From NCBI GenBank assembly GCA_937871705.1, contig CALMOO010000605.1, forward strand, positions 1-6,402: a stretch of DNA of 6,402 bases, given 5' to 3'. A model generated the notes under the pieces. The model saw nothing but the letters and a program-made list of their open reading frames with translations, was not told where the DNA came from and made no database searches. Source of the stretch: an uncultured Hymenobacter sp. Its GTDB lineage: Bacteria > Bacteroidota > Bacteroidia > Cytophagales > Hymenobacteraceae. The translations under genes were made by a program, and so were the position numbers. Shown here one piece after another: positions 1-5,864 of this stretch (the stretch's first letter is position 1; every line of letters begins with the position of its first letter).

Positions 1-1
1 C

Positions 2-664
2 GGCCTGAGTAGCTGCTCGGTGGGGCGGGTTCCGCAACTCGAGCCTGACTACTATCAACTCCTAGGTGCCAGCGACTCGGTGCTGACTCGGGCCGTGGGC
101 ACGGTACCGCGACACCGGCTTTATGTGGAGCAGCCTACCCCCGATACGCTGTTGCTCTACCGACCCACCACCCCTGCTACCCCCCCGGTGCACTACGGCC
201 TGCGCCCTCAGCACCATGTGCTGCTGTTGCATCGCGAAATGGACTTTGATATTTTCACTCTACCCTTTAAGGTGCGCCCGGGCCGAGAAGGCGTGCCCGT
301 GCAGCTCAACACGACCTTCAACGCCGCCCTCTATGTGGGCCGCCGGCTCGATGGCTACCACCTGATTCGCCACCGCCTGCCTACCGGGCGCACCGCGCCT
401 CTTATTCGCACCGTGGGCGTGGGCTACGGGCTGTTCACGGGCTTAGGCTCCTCCTTTATTACAGCAGACCTGACGCGGCAGCACGCGGCCGTGGACTACG
501 AAGGTTTTGTGGTGCATGGCGGGGGGGCGGTCATTTATGATGCGCACGTCTTTAATCTGGGTGTGGCCGTGGGCGTGGACCAGCTGCTAGGCCCAGATGG
601 CGCCTACTGGCTTTACCAACGCAAAGCTTGGTTTGGACTGCTGTTTGGTTTAAACCTTAATTAG
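2..664 (+). CDS. Probable lipoprotein / beta-rich envelope protein, 5' end outside the window
   Basis: The frame is open to the left edge, so the true start lies upstream. The GTG at 20-22 is the first start-like codon in view but probably not the real start. Just before it the frame reads G-L-S-S-C, a good lipobox with Cys at 14-16, which suggests a signal-peptidase II lipoprotein whose signal peptide begins outside the window. The visible 220 residues are rich in alternating aromatic and hydrophobic residues, with a Gly-rich C-terminal half (GVGYGLFTGLGSSF, HGGGAVIYDAHVFNLG) ending in WFGLLFGLNLN. This looks like antiparallel beta strands of an envelope or outer-membrane protein. I do not recognise a named family. 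It is GC-rich (39 of 60 bases at 301-360), like the ridA gene and unlike the cassette at 2089-5277. Its stop abuts the stop of a decayed minus-strand frame. That it is coding is fairly certain; its role is unknown. Confidence 0.75.
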   Translation, partial: GLSSCSVGRVPQLEPDYYQLLGASDSVLTRAVGTVPRHRLYVEQPTPDTLLLYRPTTPATPPVHYGLRPQHHVLLLHREMDFDIFTLPFKVRPGREGVPVQLNTTFNAALYVGRRLDGYHLIRHRLPTGRTAPLIRTVGVGYGLFTGLGSSFITADLTRQHAAVDYEGFVVHGGGAVIYDAHVFNLGVAVGVDQLLGPDGAYWLYQRKAWFGLLFGLNLN

Positions 665-805
665 CTACTTAAGGTCTTGGGCAGGGATACCTACTAGCAG
701 CTTGGTCACGGAGGGAACCAGAGCCGAGCGGCCGGGTAACTGCTGCCTTCAGCTGGAGCTAATTGCCACGCGGGTGGTCCGCTTGCTTGGCCCCAAGAAG
801 CGGTT
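665..805 (-). pseudogene. C-terminal remnant of an unidentified protein, broken by a stop
   Basis: On the minus strand one frame reads NRFLGPSKRTTRVAISSS, then a TGA (749-751), then RQQLPGRSALVPS and on through VTKLLVGIPAQDLK to a TAG at 665-667. The text has the composition of a real protein C-terminus and carries only one internal stop in 46 codons. Upstream a further stop follows almost at once, although a neighbouring frame continues plausibly (TGPTLNL), hinting at a frameshift near 806-810. Its stop codon lies immediately next to the stop of the plus-strand gene ending at 664, the arrangement expected of two convergent genes. I read it as the tail of a gene destroyed by the rearrangements that brought in the IS3 relic upstream of it. 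The family is not recognised, and chance is not excluded. Confidence 0.3.
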
Positions 806-879
806 GGGTTAGGTTAAGGGTGGGGCCAGTCAGGTGCAGTAGCTGCTGCAAAACACCGTACTAAGTAGCCGGTGACGTC

Positions 880-1184
880 TTAAGTGACCTAATACACCGC
901 CTGAACTCGGCTCCTTCAAGCGCTTTTTAGTGATGGGCCTTGCTTCGAAGCCATACTGGGAGAGTTCTGTAAAAGCTATTGCTCCTTGCTGGTCACTGTC
1001 GTGATGTCAGCCGCAGTTTCTTATTACAACGCCTAGCTAAATGGCTATGGTATCAGCAAAGCGTCGTTGTTTCAGAAAGTAGTTGCGCCGTGAACATGTG
1101 CTTTTGCTTGCAGCCAACTGCTCGCCTTGAGTAAGAGCGGATGACTTCTGTAGCTTCGCTGACTAAGAAATCAAGGACTTTCAT
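880..1184 (-). pseudogene. Decayed IS3-family transposase (OrfB, rve integrase core) fragment
   Basis: Three minus-strand pieces fall in the order expected for the DDE integrase core of an IS3-family OrfB. At 1107-1136 SYSRRAVGCK resembles the usual LYSRRVVGW block and is followed by KHMFTAQLLSE, resembling HMRAELVSEAL. At 941-1003, one frame away, HDSDQQGAIAFTELSQYGFEA resembles HSDRGSQYASxAFTELLxQYGFxA and would include the second catalytic Asp. At 882-911, in another frame, AEF and then SLKT resemble AESFF..LK.EL with the catalytic Glu. Stops (for example 1053-1055) and frame changes separate the blocks, so it is dead. No terminal repeats could be placed. The family call rests on motif resemblance by eye. 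It is not the other half of the relic at 5288-5743, because both carry the same SDQ region. Confidence 0.45.
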
Positions 1185-2070
1185 TGATGCTAGACGACCA
1201 CGTCTTTATTTAAGAGCTTGCGAATACCGCCGATTGGCGCCAGTTTACTAGCGCCCAAAAAGTGCGCTCTGCGGCGGCGGCCCAGGCGCCGGCAATAAAT
1301 ACTGGTAATTTCTAAATGCTAGGGAGCAGATTAGCGGGTGGCCGCATAGCAAGATAGGAAGTTAGAATAGGAATTACTTGGCATATCCAGATAGTAATGT
1401 CGACCTATTATTTTCCCTATCTTTGGGGCGAGGCTGCTTGTAGCTTTCATTATCACTTACTTACGACGGGCTTTGCGAGTTGCTGAGCGTCCCTGTGTTT
1501 CCTCTCCTAGCTAGTTGCGCTTGCTACCTATGATAACTTTCTACTTTATCGCCCAGCCCCTGGCCTCTAGTTACCCTACCACGGCAGTAACGCTTAGTCC
1601 GTGCCAGGCGAACCAAGTGCCCGTCGGCGAGTGCAACGACTACCCCAAGGGCCTTTTCTCTCGGTCTCAGGCTAGGCTGAGCCGCTCTTCGATTGCGGTA
1701 GGTGTGGCGTCCAGCCGGACGGCCCGGGCTCTTAAGTATTTCGGGTAGGTCACTACTAGTACGCACCCGCTTGCCCAGTTTACCTGCTCGCCGTTGCATT
1801 AAAGGGTTGACCATCAGTATTGAGAAGCTAGGGCCAATTCGCATTCTCGCGGGTTCGCACTAATCTCAGCTGCTGGCTTACCCTTAAGCTACCCTTCCTA
1901 CCCCCTCTATTTTGGAAGCCTGCTCGTGCCGTAGGACTGGCAGCTACTTACGATGCTACTCTATGCTGCGTGATGGGCTTCAGAGGTTATTGCCAACGAG
2001 CAACTTATCTCGAGCGCGGCATTCATATCTAACACTTTGCTTCCATTAGTCTCTGAGCCCGCAATAGTTG
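1185..2070. other. Long stretch with no recognisable gene
   Basis: About 0.9 kb of intermediate GC content with frequent stops in most frames. The longest open frame is 106 codons on the minus strand (1524-1844), rich in Arg and without a recognisable motif. The plus strand overlaps it with a 77-codon frame. Neither looks like a maintained gene. I see no tRNA, rRNA, CRISPR repeat or clear terminator. One match to the Bacteroidota -7 promoter element TAnnTTTG (TATCTTTG, 1418-1425) has no -33 TTTG at the right distance. The simplest reading is decayed accessory DNA continuous with the transposase relic to its left. Confidence 0.5.
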
Positions 2071-2076
2071 AAAAAG

Positions 2077-2082
2077 AAAGGA
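2077..2082 (+). promoter_or_regulatory. Ribosome binding site of the porin-like gene
   Basis: AAAGGA, six bases before the ATG at 2089, is the only clear Shine-Dalgarno-like site in the cassette. It decides between that ATG and the upstream in-frame TTG at 2068, which would put seven Lys-rich residues before the signal peptide. Confidence 0.6.
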
Positions 2083-2088
2083 TTGACT

Positions 2089-3135
2089 ATGAAAAACAGG
2101 CCTTACGCGCTAGTACTCTTTTTACTTATTAGCTTAGTGCTGAGCTCCGTGCAACGCTCTGCAGCCCAAAGAACCCAAATCAGGGGCTTTGCGGACGTTT
2201 CAACTTATTATCAAAATGGAAAACTAAATTTTGGCTTCGGGGAGCAAGATTTATTTATCACCTCCGAAATAACACCACGGTTATCTTTTTTAGGAGAAAC
2301 AATTTTCAAGTATTCGCCAGATTCGCCTACTGATTTTGACATTAGTATCGAACGCATTATTTTAAAGTATAACTATTGGGGCAACCATAGTGTGTTGATT
2401 GGCAAGCATCACACGCCTATTAATTATTGGAATGATACTTACCACCACGGTAGGGTCTTCTTTCCCACGGTTGACCGACCCTTGTTGTTTGCACAGGGAT
2501 TTATCCCGCTCCACACAACTGGCATCAGTTTACAAGGGCAAAATCTAGGTCGGCTTCGTTTCGGCTACGATGCTATGCTTGGCAATGGCCTCGGTTCGGG
2601 AGATGTGGAAGATAACAATACATTCAAGTCAGTTACCCTGGCGGTGCACATAAAGCCCTCTGATGGCATGCGCCTTGGTGCTTCCTTTTACCATGATATA
2701 ATATCGAAAGGGAGTACGGTCCAAAATCATACGACTGGCATGAACACGTTAGCACTTAGCCGAATAAACCAGAGTATTATGACGGCTTCAGTAGCTTATA
2801 ACGACTCTGTTTTCTCTAAGAAGTTTGAATTACTGGTGGAGAGTAGCATGGCCGTTAACAAATCTGATAGCTTAGGGACGCAAAGAGCACTCGCTTCCTA
2901 CGCCTATGCAGGGCTCAGAATTACAGACAAAGTCATTCCCTACGTCAGAATTGATGACATCCGGTACAGTAATAAGGAAGTGTATTTTATGGATAACAAT
3001 ACGCGTTCCTTCGTGGGAGGCGTACGATATGAATTAAGCTACTTAGCCGTATTAAAGCTTGAATATCAACGCGTAAAGAGCCACATGTACAATACAACAG
3101 ACAACATCATTCTCCAGGTTGCAGTCGGATTTTAA
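2089..3135 (+). CDS. Outer-membrane porin-like beta-barrel protein
   Basis: 348 residues. A signal peptide spans about 1-26 (KNR, a hydrophobic core ALVLFLLISLVL, then SAAQ), so the protein is exported. The mature part is strand-rich with alternating hydrophobic residues and ends in VAVGF, the terminal aromatic residue typical of outer-membrane barrels. About 320 mature residues fits a barrel of roughly 14-18 strands (inference). A distinctive stretch at 105-121 (GKHHTPINYWNDTYHHG), followed by DRPLLF, resembles the KxHTxxxYWNxxYHHG block I associate with porin-like proteins encoded beside small binding proteins and sensors; that association is from memory. The ATG at 2089 is chosen because of its Shine-Dalgarno site. 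It is the first gene of a tight operon, with 12 bp to the next. Likely role: outer-membrane entry or capture of the ligand sensed by the downstream pair. The substrate is unknown. AT-rich relative to the flanks. Confidence 0.75.
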   Translation: MKNRPYALVLFLLISLVLSSVQRSAAQRTQIRGFADVSTYYQNGKLNFGFGEQDLFITSEITPRLSFLGETIFKYSPDSPTDFDISIERIILKYNYWGNHSVLIGKHHTPINYWNDTYHHGRVFFPTVDRPLLFAQGFIPLHTTGISLQGQNLGRLRFGYDAMLGNGLGSGDVEDNNTFKSVTLAVHIKPSDGMRLGASFYHDIISKGSTVQNHTTGMNTLALSRINQSIMTASVAYNDSVFSKKFELLVESSMAVNKSDSLGTQRALASYAYAGLRITDKVIPYVRIDDIRYSNKEVYFMDNNTRSFVGGVRYELSYLAVLKLEYQRVKSHMYNTTDNIILQVAVGF

Positions 3136-3147
3136 TTATTATCGTTT

Positions 3148-3594
3148 ATGGCTTGGATTTGGCAGTTTCTTACTAAGATTTTCATAATCAGCATGTTTTG
3201 TCATTTATCAGCGAGTTCACAAGACCTGAACTTGGTGGTAATTGCTAATGGCAAGGGTATACCAGCGGAAATGAACTTGGCGCAGTTGAAATCAACGATG
3301 CGAGGAGAAAAATTGCGTTGGCCTGATGGCTCTAAGGTAGTTATTGCGCTACTCAAAAGTAGTACGCCTATTGGTGTTGACACTAGTAAAAAGATTTATA
3401 ACATGAGTTCGAACGAATTAAATAAATACTGGCTAGCATTAGTCTTTCAGGGAAAAGCCGACGCGCCTAACTTTTTTAACTCTGAAAGCGAGCTGGAAGA
3501 ATTTGTTTCTCAAACTAATGGAGCTATTGGCGTGATTACCCATCCGACTGCCAGTAATAAGATTGTGTTCATTGACGGAAAAAAGTTTTTATAA
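3148..3594 (+). CDS. Small periplasmic PstS-like (PBP-type) binding protein
   Basis: 148 residues. A signal peptide covers about 1-24 (WIWQFLTKIFIISMF..LSASSQ); no convincing lipobox precedes Cys18. The mature part begins with a strand (LNLVVIANG) and then shows the order seen in short phosphate-ABC-type binding proteins: L..L...MRGEKLRWPDGSKV, then STPIG, then a helix with ELNKYWLALVFQGKADAP, then SESELEEFVSQTNGAIGVI. Full ABC binding proteins run to about 250-350 residues, so this is roughly a single lobe. No permease or ATPase gene is present, so a transport role is unlikely; between a barrel and a sensor kinase it probably presents a ligand to the kinase (inference). Phosphate binding should not be assumed, because the usual N-terminal TSGT-type anion loop is not visible. 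There is no clear Shine-Dalgarno site. The start is supported by the signal peptide. Confidence 0.7.
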   Translation: MAWIWQFLTKIFIISMFCHLSASSQDLNLVVIANGKGIPAEMNLAQLKSTMRGEKLRWPDGSKVVIALLKSSTPIGVDTSKKIYNMSSNELNKYWLALVFQGKADAPNFFNSESELEEFVSQTNGAIGVITHPTASNKIVFIDGKKFL

Positions 3595-3630
3595 AAGCTT
3601 TATAGCTTCTGCTTTTAATCAATAGTTTGC

Positions 3631-5277
3631 ATGTCAACTAATATACCGACATCCTTGCCTTTTTCCATTTTACGACACATTCGTCTAACGGTCAAGACTA
3701 AGATTTGGATGACGGTAACTACGATTGTTTTACTGTTTTCCTTTTTTGTCTTATTTTATCTGCCCGCTATTCAGGAACGAACATTGTTAAATAATTTTAA
3801 CAAGGATGTTCAAAACCACGCTAACACCGTGGCTTTAGGGGTAAAAATTGCCATGACTGAGCAGAATTTTCAGGGCGTTCAAACCGCCATGGATTTTGTA
3901 AAGGAGGACCCCCTCTTACGGTTCGTGAGCCTGATTCAAATTGACACAGTTTGGGACGCAAATCACGTTATTTATCAAACAACTAAAACTATTTTCAAGA
4001 CATATCCGGAGCGAAAGAAAATCAATATAAACATAGTTTCCGATGATTCGCTCGTTGTCAAACATGCGGACTTCAACGCTCCGATGATGAAAGGCGAGAT
4101 AATCTTGGCCTTCTCTACGAAAGAAATTATTCAAAGCCGAAGGCAGATTCGTGCTACTTCGCTTTTTTTTAGTTTTTTAGTATTTAGCATCGGTATTCTT
4201 ATTGGCTTTGGCTTGGCCCGAAATATCTCCGTTCCCATCTTGAAATTACGAGACGCTGCGACTAAAGTGGGCCGAGGTGACCTAACGCAGCGAGTATCGA
4301 ATAAATCACGTGATGAGATTGGCGAGTTGGGAATAGTTTTCAATAAAATGGTTACTGATTTGGCAACAGCCCGTCAGGAATTAGAAAATCGCTCTAGTGA
4401 ATTGGTTATCGAAAAGAAAAAGTCCGATGATTTATTGGATGGTCTTAAGCAAACCCTTGCTGACCTAAAAGATACTCAGGAGCAATTAATTAGGCAAGAA
4501 AAATTAGCTTCCGTAGGACAGTTAACCAGAGGGTTAGTGGATAGATTACTGAATCCCTTAAGTTATATCAATAACTTTGCGGCGGTATCAAACGAACTTC
4601 TGCAAGAAAGTCAAGAATTATTAGCTGCAAATAAATACTCCACAGATGAACACGTGCACCAGGAAGTAGCATCTTTGTTTAAGTTAATTGAAAGTAATAT
4701 AGAGAAAATAAAAGAGCACGGTTCTAGCTTGACGAGGATAGTTCGGAGCATGGATAAACTGCTGCAAAACAAATCTGAGCTTTTTATTGAAAGCGATATC
4801 AATTCGTTCGTTGAAACGCAAATAACTGCTTATAAAAACGAGCTAGATGAAAATTACCGTAGCATACCTCTGGAATTAGTTAAAGGCCCTAACTTAAAAA
4901 GATTATCCGTAAAAATTCTACCCGCGGAGATGGGTTTAGTACTGGTTAGCATGTTGAATAATGCCATGTACACTTTACATGAAAAGTCTTTAAAAAACTT
5001 GCATTTCCACCCTAAGCTAATAGTAGAGACTCAGTATGGTGATAATTACGTTGCTATAGTTATAAAGGACAATGGAATCGGGATTTCTGAAGGAGAGAGA
5101 AAGCAGCTGTTTTCCCCTTTTTTCACCACTAAGCCCACTTCAAAAGGCACAGGCTTAGGCCTGTTCCTTAGTCAGGATATTATTAGAACCCATAAAGGGA
5201 CTATATCGGTGGATACCCGACCAGATGCCTACACTACGTTTACAATTGAATTACCTCTTTCCGATTCTACTACTTGA
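3631..5277 (+). CDS. Membrane sensor histidine-kinase-like protein with Asp at the phospho-acceptor site
   Basis: 548 residues. TM1 is about 25-45, an extracytoplasmic sensor domain 46-170 (helical start, then strands; possibly Cache-like), TM2 about 176-196, HAMP about 197-250 (NISVPILKLRDAA, GDLTQRV, RDEIGELG), a coiled coil to about 290, a DHp domain 286-380 and an HATPase_c domain 420-545. The ATPase motifs are intact: N-box LNNAMYTL (Asn444), G1 DNGIGIS (480-486), F-box FSPFFTT (494-500) and G2 GTGLGLFLS (506-514). The H-box reads QEKLASVGQLTRGLVDRLLNP: the position normally held by the phosphorylated His (AHEIxNP) is Asp304, followed by Arg305, while the Asn-Pro (308-309) is kept. Helix 2 of DHp keeps an EHG (His363). 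There is no receiver domain and no response-regulator gene in view. It lies 36 bp after the binding-protein gene, so it is probably cotranscribed and ligand-responsive. Structurally it is a kinase-family protein; phosphotransfer activity is doubtful. Confidence 0.85.
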   Translation: MSTNIPTSLPFSILRHIRLTVKTKIWMTVTTIVLLFSFFVLFYLPAIQERTLLNNFNKDVQNHANTVALGVKIAMTEQNFQGVQTAMDFVKEDPLLRFVSLIQIDTVWDANHVIYQTTKTIFKTYPERKKININIVSDDSLVVKHADFNAPMMKGEIILAFSTKEIIQSRRQIRATSLFFSFLVFSIGILIGFGLARNISVPILKLRDAATKVGRGDLTQRVSNKSRDEIGELGIVFNKMVTDLATARQELENRSSELVIEKKKSDDLLDGLKQTLADLKDTQEQLIRQEKLASVGQLTRGLVDRLLNPLSYINNFAAVSNELLQESQELLAANKYSTDEHVHQEVASLFKLIESNIEKIKEHGSSLTRIVRSMDKLLQNKSELFIESDINSFVETQITAYKNELDENYRSIPLELVKGPNLKRLSVKILPAEMGLVLVSMLNNAMYTLHEKSLKNLHFHPKLIVETQYGDNYVAIVIKDNGIGISEGERKQLFSPFFTTKPTSKGTGLGLFLSQDIIRTHKGTISVDTRPDAYTTFTIELPLSDSTT

Positions 5278-5287
5278 GGTGGTCTAG

Positions 5288-5622
5288 CTAAGCTGCGTAG
5301 AGTTGGGACGTGGGTTGCAAGTGAATTTCGAAGCGGTTGGGGGCAAGCTAGCCGAGGGCGGAGTGTCTGGCGCTCGGTGTATAACAAGTGAGCTAGTGGC
5401 TGCTTTCTAAGCGGGCTTCGAGGGGGTAGGGAAGCTGCCGCTGGCTAGCACTTCGATTTTGAGCCGACTCTGGAAGAACTCGATAGGGGTGGTACCCGGT
5501 GGGGAGTTATTGTAGTGATTGCTAGGCCGACTCCTGCGCTACACCACCTCATGGCGCGCCACTATGGCCTTGACGTTGGTGGCCAAGTACTGGCTACGCT
5601 GGTCGGAATAGACTACTAGCCC
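5288..5622 (-). pseudogene. Decayed IS3-family transposase (OrfB) C-terminal half
   Basis: The minus strand reads GLVVYSDQRSQYLATNVKA and IVARHEVV (5542-5622), a clear IS3-type integrase block with the second catalytic Asp. After a TAG at 5539-5541 the same frame continues with SNHYNNS (for GNCYDNA) and IEFFQSRLKIEVL (for AESFFSRLKTELL, with the catalytic Glu), then stops. The C-terminus survives as YTER in one frame and RHSALG, stop, LAPNRFEIHLQPTSQLYAA in another, ending at the TAG at 5288-5290. Compared with the family consensus YNTERRHSALGYLAPNRFE, this shows compensating single-base indels and a Tyr-to-stop change. It is non-functional. The N-terminal half and OrfA are missing. The relic ends only 10 bp from the stop of the convergent kinase gene. 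Confidence 0.8.
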
Positions 5623-5743
5623 GGCCGCTGGCTGGAGCGGCCAGGCTAGTGGCCCTGGAAACACTGATTTTCGGGAATCCTGGTGTGAAGCGAGCTTATC
5701 TACGTTATAAGCTCGACAGAGAAGCCGAACTTTTGGCGGTTCA
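5623..5743 (-). mobile_element. Residual upstream end of the IS3-family element
   Basis: Upstream of the transposase relic the minus strand begins TGAACCGCCAAAAGTTCGG at 5743. The TGAACCGCC start resembles terminal repeats of some IS3 subgroups (from memory). If it is the element's end, only about 455 bp remain of a usual 1.2-1.3 kb, so most of the body including OrfA is deleted. No matching repeat was found near 5275-5290, so the other end is lost or eroded. Confidence 0.35.
5691..5715. repeat. Perfect 9-bp inverted repeat, 7-nt spacer
   Basis: CGAGCTTAT (5691-5699) and ATAAGCTCG (5707-5715) are exact reverse complements around CTACGTT. The repeat lies inside the IS relic between the probable terminus and the transposase fragment. 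It could form a hairpin or be a protein-binding dyad. It lacks the following T-run expected of a terminator. Confidence 0.5.
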
Positions 5744-5762
5744 AAGAATACCTTAGCTTAGC

Positions 5763-5785
5763 CTAAACGTCCAGAACACGTTTAG
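5763..5785. repeat. Perfect 8-bp inverted repeat, 7-nt spacer, upstream of ridA
   Basis: CTAAACGT (5763-5770) and ACGTTTAG (5778-5785) are exact reverse complements around CCAGAAC. The repeat sits 79 bp before the chosen ridA start and 19 bp outside the probable IS terminus. An operator-type dyad for the ridA operon or a weak hairpin are both possible. No T-run follows. Confidence 0.45.
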
Positions 5786-5864
5786 TTCCTGGTCCGTCAT
5801 GGAACCGCTTGTGGGCCTAGATGGCGTTTTATTACTCAAGCAGCTGGTCTCTTATTCATTCCTT

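Noticed and set aside
1418..1425. TATCTTTG, an exact match to the Bacteroidota -7 element TAnnTTTG
   Set aside because: No TTTG or TTG about 19-21 bases upstream (the nearest TTG, 1378-1380, is 37 bases away) and no gene follows.
1515..1748. 77-codon plus-strand open frame
   Set aside because: Low-complexity Ser/Ala/Arg composition and overlap with the minus-strand frame; reads as chance.
1524..1844. 106-codon minus-strand open frame
   Set aside because: Arg-rich, no motif, no ribosome binding site, no recognisable family, and it lies in a stretch of apparently decayed DNA with an overlapping frame on the other strand.
2036..2070. TTTG (2036-2039) followed by TAGTTG (2065-2070) as a promoter for the porin-like gene
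   Set aside because: The spacing of 25 bases and the imperfect -7 element do not fit the known Bacteroidota promoter; the real promoter was not identified.
2068..2088. TTG start seven codons upstream of the porin-like ATG
   Set aside because: It would place Lys-rich residues before a complete signal peptide, and the AAAGGA site is positioned for the ATG at 2089.
3596..3615. AAGCT-TTAT-AGCTT hairpin between the binding-protein and kinase genes
   Set aside because: A five-base AT-rich stem without a T-run; too weak to call a terminator or attenuator.
5278..5296. GGTGGTCTAGCTAAGC just after the kinase stop as the IS3 right terminal repeat
   Set aside because: It shares only the initial TGA with the other probable end (TGAACCGCC); not a convincing inverted pair.
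5799..5864. In-frame ATG extending the RidA protein by 22 residues
   Set aside because: The extension does not resemble the RidA N-terminus, and the ATG at 5865 begins a normal family start.
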